DNA from: Maritalea myrionectae DSM 19524
Lineage (GTDB): Bacteria > Pseudomonadota > Alphaproteobacteria > Rhizobiales > Devosiaceae
Direction: 5' to 3'
Length of the DNA stretch: 64,000 bases
NCBI RefSeq assembly: GCF_000423365.1
Contig: NZ_AUHV01000003.1
Span: forward strand, 372,001-436,000
Position 1 is the first letter of the stretch. Every line of letters starts with the position of its first letter. Below are positions 54,241-62,127 of this stretch, in pieces. The translations under genes were made by a program, and so were the position numbers. The notes under the pieces are model-generated. The model saw nothing but the letters and a program-made list of their open reading frames with translations. It made no database searches and was not told where the DNA came from.

Positions 54241-54269
54241 AAAAAGTCCCCGCGACGAAACGCGGGGAC
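54241..54269 (-). terminator. Intrinsic terminator of the pspA-yiaA operon
   Basis: Perfect 9-bp stem GTCCCCGCG/CGCGGGGAC (54246-54254 with 54261-54269); on the minus strand it runs into TTTTT (54241-54245). It may also act on the convergent DUF2798 gene. Confidence 0.85.
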
Positions 54270-54289
54270 AAACTTCATATTCAAGACGA

Positions 54290-54568
54290 TTAAACTTCGT
54301 CTTCCTTGCTGACATAGTCTTTCAGCAATTTTTCGTTTTTAGCTGTTTCAAGCTTCGCAATCGTCTCGCTGGAGCGACGTTGGTCTGTGCGGTATTTCAC
54401 CAAATTCACCAAGCTGCCCATCAACAAGACCACGCCCATTCCCCAATATCCCTTGGTGGAGAGGTCAACAGGGGCCAAATAAAGCGACAGGGTCAAGAGG
54501 GCCAAAGCGCCAACAACACAAGCACCGTTGAACATAATATAGATTGCGTTTTCATCATTATTGTACAT
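54290..54568 (-). CDS. YiaA/YiaB-family inner-membrane protein
   Basis: A 92-aa protein with two membrane helices (IMFNGACVVGALALLTLSLYL and GYWGMGVVLLMGSLVNLVKY), the YiaAB domain pattern, and a charged cytoplasmic C-terminal tail with a helix (ETIAKLETAKNEKLLKDY). It lies 43 bp after pspA in the same operon; YiaAB proteins accompany envelope-stress genes. It ends just before a strong terminator. Confidence 0.72.
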   Translation of the reverse strand: MYNNDENAIYIMFNGACVVGALALLTLSLYLAPVDLSTKGYWGMGVVLLMGSLVNLVKYRTDQRRSSETIAKLETAKNEKLLKDYVSKEDEV

Positions 54569-54611
54569 GGGATTATTCCTTTGTTTTAAAATAGAATTTC
54601 GGGTTTTCGGT

Positions 54612-55292
54612 TTAGTTTTGTTGTGATTTTAATCTGGCGATCACATCGGTCGCCTCAATTTTGGACTTTTCGCCAAATCCAGCCCGCGCCATTCGGTCGC
54701 CGATATCGGCTTTGCTCAAACTGCTGTCGATTTCATCCAGAATATTGCTCTCCTCCAGCGGATCGCTTGAGTTTGTGACCCGTGCAATCAAGGCCTCGGC
54801 CTCATGAATGGCGCTGCCATTCGACAAAGATCGATCCAATGATTTATGGGTGCGCCGATCGGCATCAATCGCCCGCGCGGTGATCAGGCCCTGCTTCAAA
54901 TCAATGATGCGCCGATGCGCCTTTTCAACAGCCATTTTTGTGCGGGAAACACGCCGCTCCAACTCGTCCATCGTGGCGCGCCGGACAGAGGCCTCATTTT
55001 CGATATCTGCAATCGCTTCAGCTGCATCTTGCGCCAACTCATCCCGACCTGCGTCCAATGCAGCGGTTGCTCGTTTTTCTAAATCACGAGCGCGGGCCGT
55101 AATGGAATTCAGGATTTTCTCCTCACTGCGTTGTCGCATAATCAAAGACGCCAAGGTCCGCTTTGCACCCGCCAGTCCGGCCTCTGCCTCCCGCACCTTT
55201 TGTTCAATCAACTCCACTGCATATTCATCAACAATTCGATCTTCCGCTTTCGCGCTAAAACTTTTCATCAAGGTCGAAAACATATTTATCAT
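54612..55292 (-). CDS. PspA/IM30-family protein
   Basis: A 226-aa, almost wholly alpha-helical coiled coil, beginning MINMFSTLMKSFSAKAEDRIVDEY, in the PspA/Vipp1 (IM30) family, which assembles on membranes and protects them under envelope stress. A perfect AGGAGGGC ribosome site precedes ATG 55292. Its upstream region carries three TTGAAC-N3-GTTCAA-type operators, which repeat at the neighbouring tetR gene. Confidence 0.82.
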   Translation of the reverse strand: MINMFSTLMKSFSAKAEDRIVDEYAVELIEQKVREAEAGLAGAKRTLASLIMRQRSEEKILNSITARARDLEKRATAALDAGRDELAQDAAEAIADIENEASVRRATMDELERRVSRTKMAVEKAHRRIIDLKQGLITARAIDADRRTHKSLDRSLSNGSAIHEAEALIARVTNSSDPLEESNILDEIDSSLSKADIGDRMARAGFGEKSKIEATDVIARLKSQQN

Positions 55293-55308
55293 CGTGCCCT
55301 CCTTTATT

Positions 55309-55323
55309 TTGAACACCGTTCAC
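55309..55323. promoter_or_regulatory. TetR operator copy A
   Basis: TTGAAC-ACC-GTTCAC, one mismatch from the palindrome TTGAAC-N3-GTTCAA. It lies 17 bp upstream of the pspA start. Confidence 0.65.
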
Positions 55324-55342
55324 AATTTCAATATAGACAATT

Positions 55343-55357
55343 TTGAACGTCGTTCAA
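55343..55357. promoter_or_regulatory. TetR operator copy B
   Basis: Perfect TTGAAC-GTC-GTTCAA palindrome upstream of pspA. Confidence 0.8.
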
Positions 55358-55365
55358 TATAAAAA

Positions 55366-55380
55366 TTGAACATCGTTCAA
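55366..55380. promoter_or_regulatory. TetR operator copy C
   Basis: Perfect TTGAAC-ATC-GTTCAA palindrome, 23 bp (centre to centre) from copy B. Confidence 0.8.
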
Positions 55381-55453
55381 AAAACTTCAAACCGAACATC
55401 CCTTATCTAGATTTAATATTTAGATTCAGGGACTTATTCAGTCCAAAAAAATT

Positions 55454-56059
55454 CTAATTTTTTCGATTTTTATAGGCTTGCAGGTGGATATCGACCAAAT
55501 TATGCGCAATTTCGGCGATGTTCTGGTTCATAATAAGCTGCAGCCTGCCGGAATTTTCGAGCGACGACACGCTGTGCACACTTGCAAAGAGCAACCGACT
55601 GGCTTCTTGTGCCTGTTCTTCCGGCAAATCTGAACGTTCCGCCACGAAACAGGCCGTCAGCATGTGTATAAGGCCGTCGATTTTGGCGACATACCATTCG
55701 GGCACTTCTGTGCCTGGCGCGCGTCGAAACTCAAACAGTGCATTCCAAAGGTTCTTGTTTCTTTGCACATAGTCCAAAAAAACATCAGCATAGCGATGCA
55801 AAGTGTCTCCGCTGAGTTCCCCTTCTTGTGCCTGAGAAAATGCCAGCGCCAAACCGTTCAACGTGCCGACATTCACCGCAGTGACAATTGCATCAAGGTC
55901 ATCAAAATGATGATAGAGCGTGCCGGGCGCATACCCGATCTCCTTCGACAAGCGACGCGCAGACAGCTTATCCACCCCATCTGCAACAATAAGCTGGCGC
56001 GCGGCTGACACAATCAGCGCTTCCAATTCTTCTTTTGTGTGATCTGCACGTCTGGCCAT
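55454..56059 (-). CDS. TetR-family transcriptional repressor
   Basis: A 201-aa protein with an N-terminal TetR HTH (LIVSAARQLIVADGVDKLSARRLSKEIGYAPGTLYHHFDDLDAIVTAVN) and a C-terminal ligand domain (VQRNKNLWNALFEFRRAPGTEVPEW, TetR_C type). The start is ATG 56059, with GAGGGC; ATG 56083 is possible. It lies upstream of pspA on the same strand, across a 161-bp gap with three operators, and has a fourth at its own promoter, consistent with autoregulation and repression of pspA-yiaA. Confidence 0.88.
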   Translation of the reverse strand: MARRADHTKEELEALIVSAARQLIVADGVDKLSARRLSKEIGYAPGTLYHHFDDLDAIVTAVNVGTLNGLALAFSQAQEGELSGDTLHRYADVFLDYVQRNKNLWNALFEFRRAPGTEVPEWYVAKIDGLIHMLTACFVAERSDLPEEQAQEASRLLFASVHSVSSLENSGRLQLIMNQNIAEIAHNLVDIHLQAYKNRKN

Positions 56060-56076
56060 TATGCCCTCACTTTTTC

Positions 56077-56089
56077 TGAACAACGTTCA
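56077..56089. promoter_or_regulatory. TetR operator copy D at the tetR promoter
   Basis: TGAAC-AAC-GTTCA, the core of the operators found before pspA, 18 bp upstream of the tetR start. Confidence 0.75.
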
Positions 56090-56245
56090 ATTACGCCAAT
56101 CTCAGCAACAAAACAAGACGAGTTACACATGAACCACCACAAAGACTGATCGATTTAACACGCCAGAGCGACAAAGCGTCGCTCTTGCCAACTCCCATAT
56201 TAAGCGATAGCGCTAGTGCACACATTGTCTGACAAAGGCGAGAAA

Positions 56246-56896
56246 ATGGCTAAAGCGCAACAAACAGACCCGCAGCATAAATGGCATGAAGACATTCAAG
56301 CGGTGCTTCTGGGCACCCTTTTGATTGCCCTTGGCGTCAATATGTATAAAACCGCCATGCTGGGCACCGGCGGCATCAACGGGCTGGCGCTTCTGCTCTC
56401 CTATATTTCACCCTTGGAATTTGGTGTTCTGTTTTTTGCGCTCAACCTGCCCTTTTACTGGTTTGCCTATGTGCGCATCGGCCCCGCCTTCACCATCAAG
56501 ACATTTGCGTCCGTGGCCCTGGTGTCGCTATTTGCCCAACTCACCCCGCAATGGATCAGCTTTGATATGCTTCACCCTGTTTATGCCAGCGTGATTGGCG
56601 GCGGTATTATTGGCGTGGGCTTGCTCATCCTGTTCCGGCACAAATCGGGCCTCGGTGGCGTGAACATTTTGGCGGTCTATTTGCAAGACCGTCACGGCAT
56701 TCGCGCGGGCTATTTGCAAATGGGTGTGGACGCCGCCATTCTTTGCGGTTCATTCTTTGTGTTGAACTGGCAGCAGGTCTTGCTGTCCATTCTGGGCGCA
56801 GTGATACTCAATCTAGTGATCGCCACCAACTTCCGACCCGGCCGCTATGTTGGCTTTTCCGGCGCCTTTTTTGCGCAGAGCAAAACGAAAGACTAG
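56246..56896 (+). CDS. YitT-family membrane protein
   Basis: A 216-aa membrane protein with five to six helices. Family features are LLGTLLIALGVNMYKTAMLGTGGINGLALLLSY and FRHKSGLGGVNILAVYLQDRHGIRAGYLQM. YitT homologues lack a defined function, though transport is often suggested. ATG 56246 is preceded by AAGGCGAG; 56216 is an earlier in-frame start without support. It converges with the histidine kinase gene (4-bp overlap). Confidence 0.82.
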   Translation: MAKAQQTDPQHKWHEDIQAVLLGTLLIALGVNMYKTAMLGTGGINGLALLLSYISPLEFGVLFFALNLPFYWFAYVRIGPAFTIKTFASVALVSLFAQLTPQWISFDMLHPVYASVIGGGIIGVGLLILFRHKSGLGGVNILAVYLQDRHGIRAGYLQMGVDAAILCGSFFVLNWQQVLLSILGAVILNLVIATNFRPGRYVGFSGAFFAQSKTKD

Positions 56897-59607
56897 GCCT
56901 CGCCCTCATAGAGCGGCAGGCTCACGCGGAAACAGGCCCCCTCGTCTTCGCCCTTGACCAACTCGATTTTGCCCTTCATGCGGGCAATAATTTGTGAAGA
57001 GATGGCAAGACCGAGACCCGACCCTGTTTGGCCGCTGCTCGCGCCGCGCTGCCCCCGGGCGAATTTTTCAAACACGCGCCGCCGGTCTTTGGCAGCAATG
57101 CCCGGCCCATTATCTTGAAAATCAATCAAAAGCCGCTTGCCGGTTTTGCTAAACCGCACTTCAACAAACGGTCGGTCAGCGTCATTATATTTAATTGCAT
57201 TGGTGATCAGATTGATAAACACCTGTGCCAAGCGATCTGCGTGCCCCAGCACAAGCGCCTCAGCGGGCACATTATGGCGCTTGATGTTCATATTCTTTTG
57301 CCGGGCAAGGCTTTCACATACCGATACGGCGCGGTCCATCGCCGACACCACATCAACTGGCGTGTTGGTCCACACCTTTTCGCCCCGCTCCAGCGCGCTC
57401 AAATCTAAGATCTCATCCAACAATTGGGTCAAGCGCAGGCTTTCCGTGTGAATTGTCGATAAGAAGCGTTGCCGCTCACCAGCGTCCAGCTCCTCCGGTT
57501 CCAGCAATATTTCTGAGAATGAACGGATCGAGGTCATCGGGGTGCGCACTTCATGGCTCACCTGCGACAAAAACTCGTCCTTCTGCTGATCCAGCTCCCG
57601 CAATTTGGCGTTGGCATCCTGTAGCTTTTCAGCCGTTAGCCGCAACTCTTCAGACTTTTGCTCCAATTGCTGCGAATATTCGATGACCTGCTGGGTTTCA
57701 TCGGCAATTTTCATCACTTCTTGCAGCGATATGCTTTCGCCAGACACCACTTGCGAAATCATCACGTGTGCCGACGCCGCTCCGATGGACCCCGCCAATT
57801 CTTTTTCCAACAAGGCGATAAACTCTGGGGTTGGCTCCAAACTGGTTCGACTGCGCCCTTGCTCGCGTGCAAAACTGTCAAACACAGCCCCGGCCCGCGC
57901 GGCCCCCAGCACCCGCTGCGCCACAAAGAAAAGATCATTTGTGGCCGCTGACGTGCGCATAAACCTTGTTTCGATGCCCGGCATCCGACGAAACGCATCA
58001 ACGAACAACGCACTTTGAATACGCTCCAACACCGATTGAGAGGTGGACAAAGACACAAGGATCAAGGCGATCGTGTTGGCAAACAAACTCCAAAACACCG
58101 AATGCACCAAGGGGTCCATCCCCTCTAACCCGAACAGCGCTTGCGGTTTCAAAAACGCGATCCCATAGGGTCCATTTTGCACCCACTGCGCCACCCAGAC
58201 ACTGGATTCCTCAAAGCTGGGCAAAAACATCGAATAGGCCCAAACCACAAAGCCGATAAATAGGCCCGCGCCTGCGCCCTTGGCTGTGGCATCGCGCCAA
58301 AACAAAGCGGCGATAATCGCGGGCAATGTTTGCGCAACCCCGGCAAACGAAATCAAACCGATACGCGCCAGCGCACCCGACCCATTGGTGAGCCAGAAAT
58401 ACAAAAAGCCCAATCCCAAAATCACACAGATGGAAATGCGCCGACTGGTGAGCAAAAGATCCGTCACCCCGCCGCCATCCTCTTCACCGCTGCGACCAGG
58501 CAAGCGCAACGCGATGGGCACCACAATATGGTTAGACACCATGATCGAGAGCGCTATCGAAGCGATAATGATCATCGACGTCGCCGAGGAGAACCCGCCA
58601 ATAAAGGCGAACAATGCCAAGCCCTCTTGTCCAAAATTAAGCGGTAATGTCAGCACGAACATGTCCGGATCGCTGCCAGGGGGCAGCATCGCGGTACCCA
58701 CAATCGCGATGGGCAATGTGAAAATGCTCATGGCAAACAAATAGAGCGGGAACGCCCAACTGGCGGTGCGCAAATGGTTCTCGTTGGAGTTTTCGACCAC
58801 AGTGATTTGAAACTGGCGCGGCAAACAGATGATCGCGGCCGCCGACAAAATAGTCATCGCCACCCATCGGCCGTTGAACCCGCCATATTGAAACGCATTG
58901 ATTTGCGCCGCATCTGCGCGGGCAAACACATCACGGAACCCGTCGCCCAACCCAAACACCACAAAAATGCCGATGGACAAAAGCGCAATCAGCTTAATGA
59001 TCGCCTCAAACGCAATCGCGGCCACCACCCCATGATGCTGCTCTTTCGCATCCACATTTCGCGTGCCGAACAGAATGGTAAAAATCGCCATCGCCACGGC
59101 AACACCCAACGCAAGGCGCACATCATCCACATTCAACCCGGGCTGATCCACATTGTCGCCCAAGGTCATCACATTGAGACTGGAGGTGATCGCCTTAAGC
59201 TGCAGCGCGATATAGGGCGTGGTGCCAATCACGGCGATCAATGTCACCAACACCGCAAGCCGCGAGCTTTTGCCAAAGCGAGAGGAAATCAAATCGGCAA
59301 GCGAGGTGATCCGCTGGGTGCGCCCCACCCGCACCAATTTGCGCAAGCCAAACCACCAGCCCACAAACACCAGTGTGGGGCCAAGATAGATGGTAAAAAT
59401 CTCATAGCCTGTGCGCGCGGCAGACCCAACCGCCCCGTAAAAGGTCCAGCTGGTGCAATAAACAGAAATGGCGAGCGTATAGATAAGCGGCGACCGCAAA
59501 AACTTGCCCGCCTCACCCTTTGCCCAACGCTCGCTGAAATAGGCCAGCGCAAACAACAGCACCACATAGCCAAGGGCAATCAGAATGATCAGATTGGTCG
59601 CAATCAT
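56893..59607 (-). CDS. Solute-symporter sensor histidine kinase (CbrA/CrbS-like)
   Basis: A 904-aa protein. Residues ~1-480 form a sodium/solute-symporter (SLC5/PutP-like) membrane domain with ~12-13 helices; a linker follows, then HisKA with SQVSHEVRTPMTSIRSFSEILL (phospho-acceptor His685) and a HATPase_c domain (N-box NLITNAIKYN, G-boxes DNGPGIAAKD and GSGLGLAIS). There is no fused receiver. CbrA/CrbS kinases sense carbon sources such as histidine or acetate. It overlaps the small membrane gene (ATGA), with a receiver-only gene next. Confidence 0.9.
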   Translation of the reverse strand: MIATNLIILIALGYVVLLFALAYFSERWAKGEAGKFLRSPLIYTLAISVYCTSWTFYGAVGSAARTGYEIFTIYLGPTLVFVGWWFGLRKLVRVGRTQRITSLADLISSRFGKSSRLAVLVTLIAVIGTTPYIALQLKAITSSLNVMTLGDNVDQPGLNVDDVRLALGVAVAMAIFTILFGTRNVDAKEQHHGVVAAIAFEAIIKLIALLSIGIFVVFGLGDGFRDVFARADAAQINAFQYGGFNGRWVAMTILSAAAIICLPRQFQITVVENSNENHLRTASWAFPLYLFAMSIFTLPIAIVGTAMLPPGSDPDMFVLTLPLNFGQEGLALFAFIGGFSSATSMIIIASIALSIMVSNHIVVPIALRLPGRSGEEDGGGVTDLLLTSRRISICVILGLGFLYFWLTNGSGALARIGLISFAGVAQTLPAIIAALFWRDATAKGAGAGLFIGFVVWAYSMFLPSFEESSVWVAQWVQNGPYGIAFLKPQALFGLEGMDPLVHSVFWSLFANTIALILVSLSTSQSVLERIQSALFVDAFRRMPGIETRFMRTSAATNDLFFVAQRVLGAARAGAVFDSFAREQGRSRTSLEPTPEFIALLEKELAGSIGAASAHVMISQVVSGESISLQEVMKIADETQQVIEYSQQLEQKSEELRLTAEKLQDANAKLRELDQQKDEFLSQVSHEVRTPMTSIRSFSEILLEPEELDAGERQRFLSTIHTESLRLTQLLDEILDLSALERGEKVWTNTPVDVVSAMDRAVSVCESLARQKNMNIKRHNVPAEALVLGHADRLAQVFINLITNAIKYNDADRPFVEVRFSKTGKRLLIDFQDNGPGIAAKDRRRVFEKFARGQRGASSGQTGSGLGLAISSQIIARMKGKIELVKGEDEGACFRVSLPLYEGEA

Positions 59608-59852
59608 AACTCGCGATCCCGTTCCAATCGTTCAGGGCGCTGTTCGGGGTCCACCCGCGGCAGCAAGCGCGACAACGCAAACGCGGCCACAATCAAAAAA
59701 AGCCAAACGCCAAACAGATAGGTAAAAATGATCGGCAAGCCAAAAACCGTGCCGCCCCGGTCAAATAAGTGCACAATTGGCGGCATGATCAATATCGCAC
59801 CCAAGATCGGCAGAAAAAAGCCAAACCCTTCGCTGCGCCGCCGATTCGCCAT
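59604..59852 (-). CDS. Small membrane protein of the kinase operon
   Basis: An 82-aa protein with two hydrophobic helices (FFLPILGAILIMPPIVHLF and FTYLFGVWLFLIVAAFALSRL) and an acidic/basic tail (DPEQRPERLERDREL). Small two-helix proteins often accompany SSS-family transporters, and this one sits between receiver and kinase genes in full overlap (TGATG and ATGA), so a subunit role is inferred. The start is ATG 59852 (TTG 59855 is possible). Confidence 0.6.
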   Translation of the reverse strand: MANRRRSEGFGFFLPILGAILIMPPIVHLFDRGGTVFGLPIIFTYLFGVWLFLIVAAFALSRLLPRVDPEQRPERLERDREL

Positions 59853-60235
59853 CAATCCAACCCTTGCTCATCGCCGATCAGGGCTTTGACCGCCCCAACC
59901 ACATCGCTATTGGCATAAGGCTTGGTGACAAAACTGTTTGCCCCCAATTCTTCGGCAATGCGTCGATCCTGCGCTTGCCCCTTCGCTGTAAGCATCAGTA
60001 CGGGCAGATGAAGCGTTTGCTCGTCTTGCCGCAGCAGCTTAAGCACCTCAAAGCCAGACTTTTTGGGCAACATCACATCGAGCACGACAACGCGCGGCTT
60101 GATCTCGCGCACCGCCCGCAACGCCTCTTCACCGTCTTGTGCGGCCTGCGTCGACCACCCCGCACGACGCAGGATAAAGTCAAGGGAGTCCAGAATACTG
60201 GGCTCGTCCTCAACAATCAGGACATCAATAGTCAC
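59852..60235 (-). CDS. Single-domain response regulator
   Basis: A 127-aa CheY-like receiver without an output domain. Phospho-acceptor Asp53 (VVVLDVMLPKKSG), acidic Glu9/Asp10 pair (IVEDE), Thr83 and Lys105 are intact. The start is GTG, preceded by GAGGAGGAA. It is the first gene of the kinase operon, so it is the probable phosphorylation partner of the SSS kinase; how it signals onward is unclear. Confidence 0.88.
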   Translation of the reverse strand: MTIDVLIVEDEPSILDSLDFILRRAGWSTQAAQDGEEALRAVREIKPRVVVLDVMLPKKSGFEVLKLLRQDEQTLHLPVLMLTAKGQAQDRRIAEELGANSFVTKPYANSDVVGAVKALIGDEQGLD

Positions 60236-60297
60236 AAATTCCTCCTCCTCACAACTGAACCTCCCAATTCAGTTGCCCCCGAAACATAGGGCGAAAA

Positions 60298-61923
60298 CTA
60301 GCTTCCGCCAATATCGAAATTGATTTCTGTTAACGGTAGCCGCACCGTATGCTCTCCGCCCGCCCCCGTAAACATTTCTTCTTGTCGACTTTCGCATGAG
60401 CGACGAATGCACATTCTGCAGGTGGGGCCCACTGGCACATCCACTTGCGGATTATCAAGGCTCATGCCTTTGCCATATACGGTTTGGTCGGCATAGAGCA
60501 CATCACACACCAACATCACCGAGGTATAAAGCGGGCGCGATTGAAAACGATCTGCCCGCTTAGCAAAAGATTTCGCCAGCATCAAATATCGCCCCCCATC
60601 CGGATAGCTCACGGTCTGCCGCACCACATCATTGGGATGGCGGAACGCGTCAAACAACGTCCAAAGCGGACAACCATGCCCCGCATTGGGCCATGCCATG
60701 CCCGGCAATGGAAAATGCTTCGATAGCCGTCCGGAAGGATCTGCCCGCAAAAAACCAAATGGAATGCCCTCTGCGCCCGGCCGCCGCAAAGTCACCAACC
60801 TATGCGCCACCTGCTCAAAACTAGCGGCGTAGCGCTGGCTCAAATAGTCAATGTCATAAGAGCTTTGCTCAGCCTCACGCAAAAAGTCCTCATAGGGAAA
60901 GATGATCGCCCCCGCCAAATAAGAGCCCAATGCTCGAATCGCCAATCGACGTGAAGCTGCGGAACTCAATCGTTCATCCTTGGCCAAAGCGATTAACTCA
61001 TCACGCCCTCTCAGCTCACTGTAAAGCCGCGCCATTTGAAACTGTCGCGTGGCCAACGTGGCACTGCCTTGAAACCAAAGTACCTTATCTTTCGCATCGA
61101 AGCGGTATTGCATAGGAAAGCCTGTTTCTGTGCCCCCCAATTCCGCCACACGTTTGGTGGTGATACCGAACTCGGTTTCCAACTGCACCGCCAGCTCGGC
61201 TTCAACAACGCTGCCGCGCCGGGCAAATCCGGCGCGCAACGCCGCAGCTTTTTCCTCCAGAGTCGGAAAATAGTTCTTTTCCTCCACAATCAAATCGTCA
61301 AGCTCACGGGCCGGCGTGAGCGAACGATTGCGCCCCGCTTCACCTTCAAACTGATCGATTAAGGTTTGCGCCACATCAGAGAGCGCGCGGCTCTCCCGCG
61401 ACACCATGCCATGGAAACGCTGCTGCTCCGCCAATTCAAGATCAGGCACGTCAGTCAAAATCTCGGCTGATGACCGAACGGCCGTTATCTGCGACAACAT
61501 CTGGTGCAGCAAATCCGCCAAAAGCGGGTCTGATTTAAGCCTGTTTGAATAAGCCTCCGCTTCCGCGACCGCTTCAGCATAAGCGCGATAGGTTTGATGC
61601 AATGCCCGCGCGGCCCGCGGATTGGTGGCCACCAAATCGCGCGCCTCGGCACTGCCCATTTTCAGCGATTCTAACGCGGGGTCAGAAAAGATTTCCTCCA
61701 ACGCGCTGAGCAATCTTTGTTCATTTTCGCCGGTCAGCTCATCAAGAGAGATGTCCAACTTGAGCGCAATCGTTTGTAAAAGCGTGCCCCCAACATCTCG
61801 TTTATTGGCCTCAATCAAATTCAAATAGCTGGGCGAAATACCAATCGACTTCGCAAAATTGCTTTGCGAGTAACCCAAAGATTTCCGCTGGTTACGGATT
61901 TTCAGTCCTATTGGCGCGCGCAT
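60298..61923 (-). CDS. ScfR-family regulator with a histidine-kinase DHp-like segment
   Basis: A 541-aa regulator. An N-terminal XRE HTH (LKIRNQRKSLGYSQSNFAKSIGISPSYLNLIEANKRDV) is followed by the ScfR/DUF2083 region (SQRYAASFEQVAHRLVTLRRPG, GIPFGFLRADPSGRLSKHF, Cys cluster TCRMCIRRSC). Between them lies residues ~130-190, LLADLLHQMLSQITAVRSSAEILTDV..., which resembles a HisKA/DHp helix pair with His140 at the phospho-acceptor position but lacking the usual acidic residue and Pro. The start is ATG 61923. It lies 62 bp upstream of the receiver gene on the same strand. Confidence 0.85.
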   Translation of the reverse strand: MRAPIGLKIRNQRKSLGYSQSNFAKSIGISPSYLNLIEANKRDVGGTLLQTIALKLDISLDELTGENEQRLLSALEEIFSDPALESLKMGSAEARDLVATNPRAARALHQTYRAYAEAVAEAEAYSNRLKSDPLLADLLHQMLSQITAVRSSAEILTDVPDLELAEQQRFHGMVSRESRALSDVAQTLIDQFEGEAGRNRSLTPARELDDLIVEEKNYFPTLEEKAAALRAGFARRGSVVEAELAVQLETEFGITTKRVAELGGTETGFPMQYRFDAKDKVLWFQGSATLATRQFQMARLYSELRGRDELIALAKDERLSSAASRRLAIRALGSYLAGAIIFPYEDFLREAEQSSYDIDYLSQRYAASFEQVAHRLVTLRRPGAEGIPFGFLRADPSGRLSKHFPLPGMAWPNAGHGCPLWTLFDAFRHPNDVVRQTVSYPDGGRYLMLAKSFAKRADRFQSRPLYTSVMLVCDVLYADQTVYGKGMSLDNPQVDVPVGPTCRMCIRRSCESRQEEMFTGAGGEHTVRLPLTEINFDIGGS

Positions 61924-61948
61924 ATTTCCACCCTTAAAATGCCACAAT

Positions 61949-61999
61949 TTGTAAAAAAATTTACAAGCATTTGTAAAAATAAGTACATCATTTTACAAA
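61949..61999. promoter_or_regulatory. Candidate autoregulatory ScfR operators
   Basis: TTGTAAA-AAAA-TTTACAA (61949-61966) is a perfect inverted repeat; TTTGTAAA at 61970-61977 and TTTACAAA at 61992-61999 follow. They lie directly upstream of the ScfR gene and match in type the TTGTAAA repeats before pccB. Confidence 0.5.
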
Positions 62000-62040
62000 A
62001 TTTTCCTTATATTACAATAATCTATTGAAAAATTTTCAAA

Positions 62041-62078
62041 ACTCCCGCTTAATCTGCCCTGATGCAGCGCATGGGAGT
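62041..62078 (+). promoter_or_regulatory. Structured leader before the transporter operon
   Basis: ACTCCC (62041-62046) can pair with GGGAGT (62073-62078), the ribosome site of a 13-codon ORF at 62086. Inside is ATGC-AGC-GCAT (62062-62072); CCC (62057-62059) could instead pair with GGG (62073-62075), giving mutually exclusive folds. The layout parallels 42766-42810. Confidence 0.4.
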
Positions 62079-62085
62079 TCATTTT

Positions 62086-62127
62086 ATGGAAGCGCGCATT
62101 AATTCAAAGGAGGAGAATAATGACTGA
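62086..62127 (+). CDS. 13-aa leader ORF overlapping the substrate-binding protein gene
   Basis: Encodes MEARINSKEENND, with GGGAG before the ATG; its stop lies 8 nt past the ATG of the next gene (62120). It may set translational coupling or simply be a chance frame; the AAAGGAGGAG that serves the downstream gene is inside it. Confidence 0.3.
   Translation: MEARINSKEENND

Noticed and set aside
58774-59721. 315-codon open frame on the plus strand
   Set aside because: Antisense to the symporter domain of the histidine kinase; low-complexity, basic, His/Lys-rich product typical of a shadow frame.
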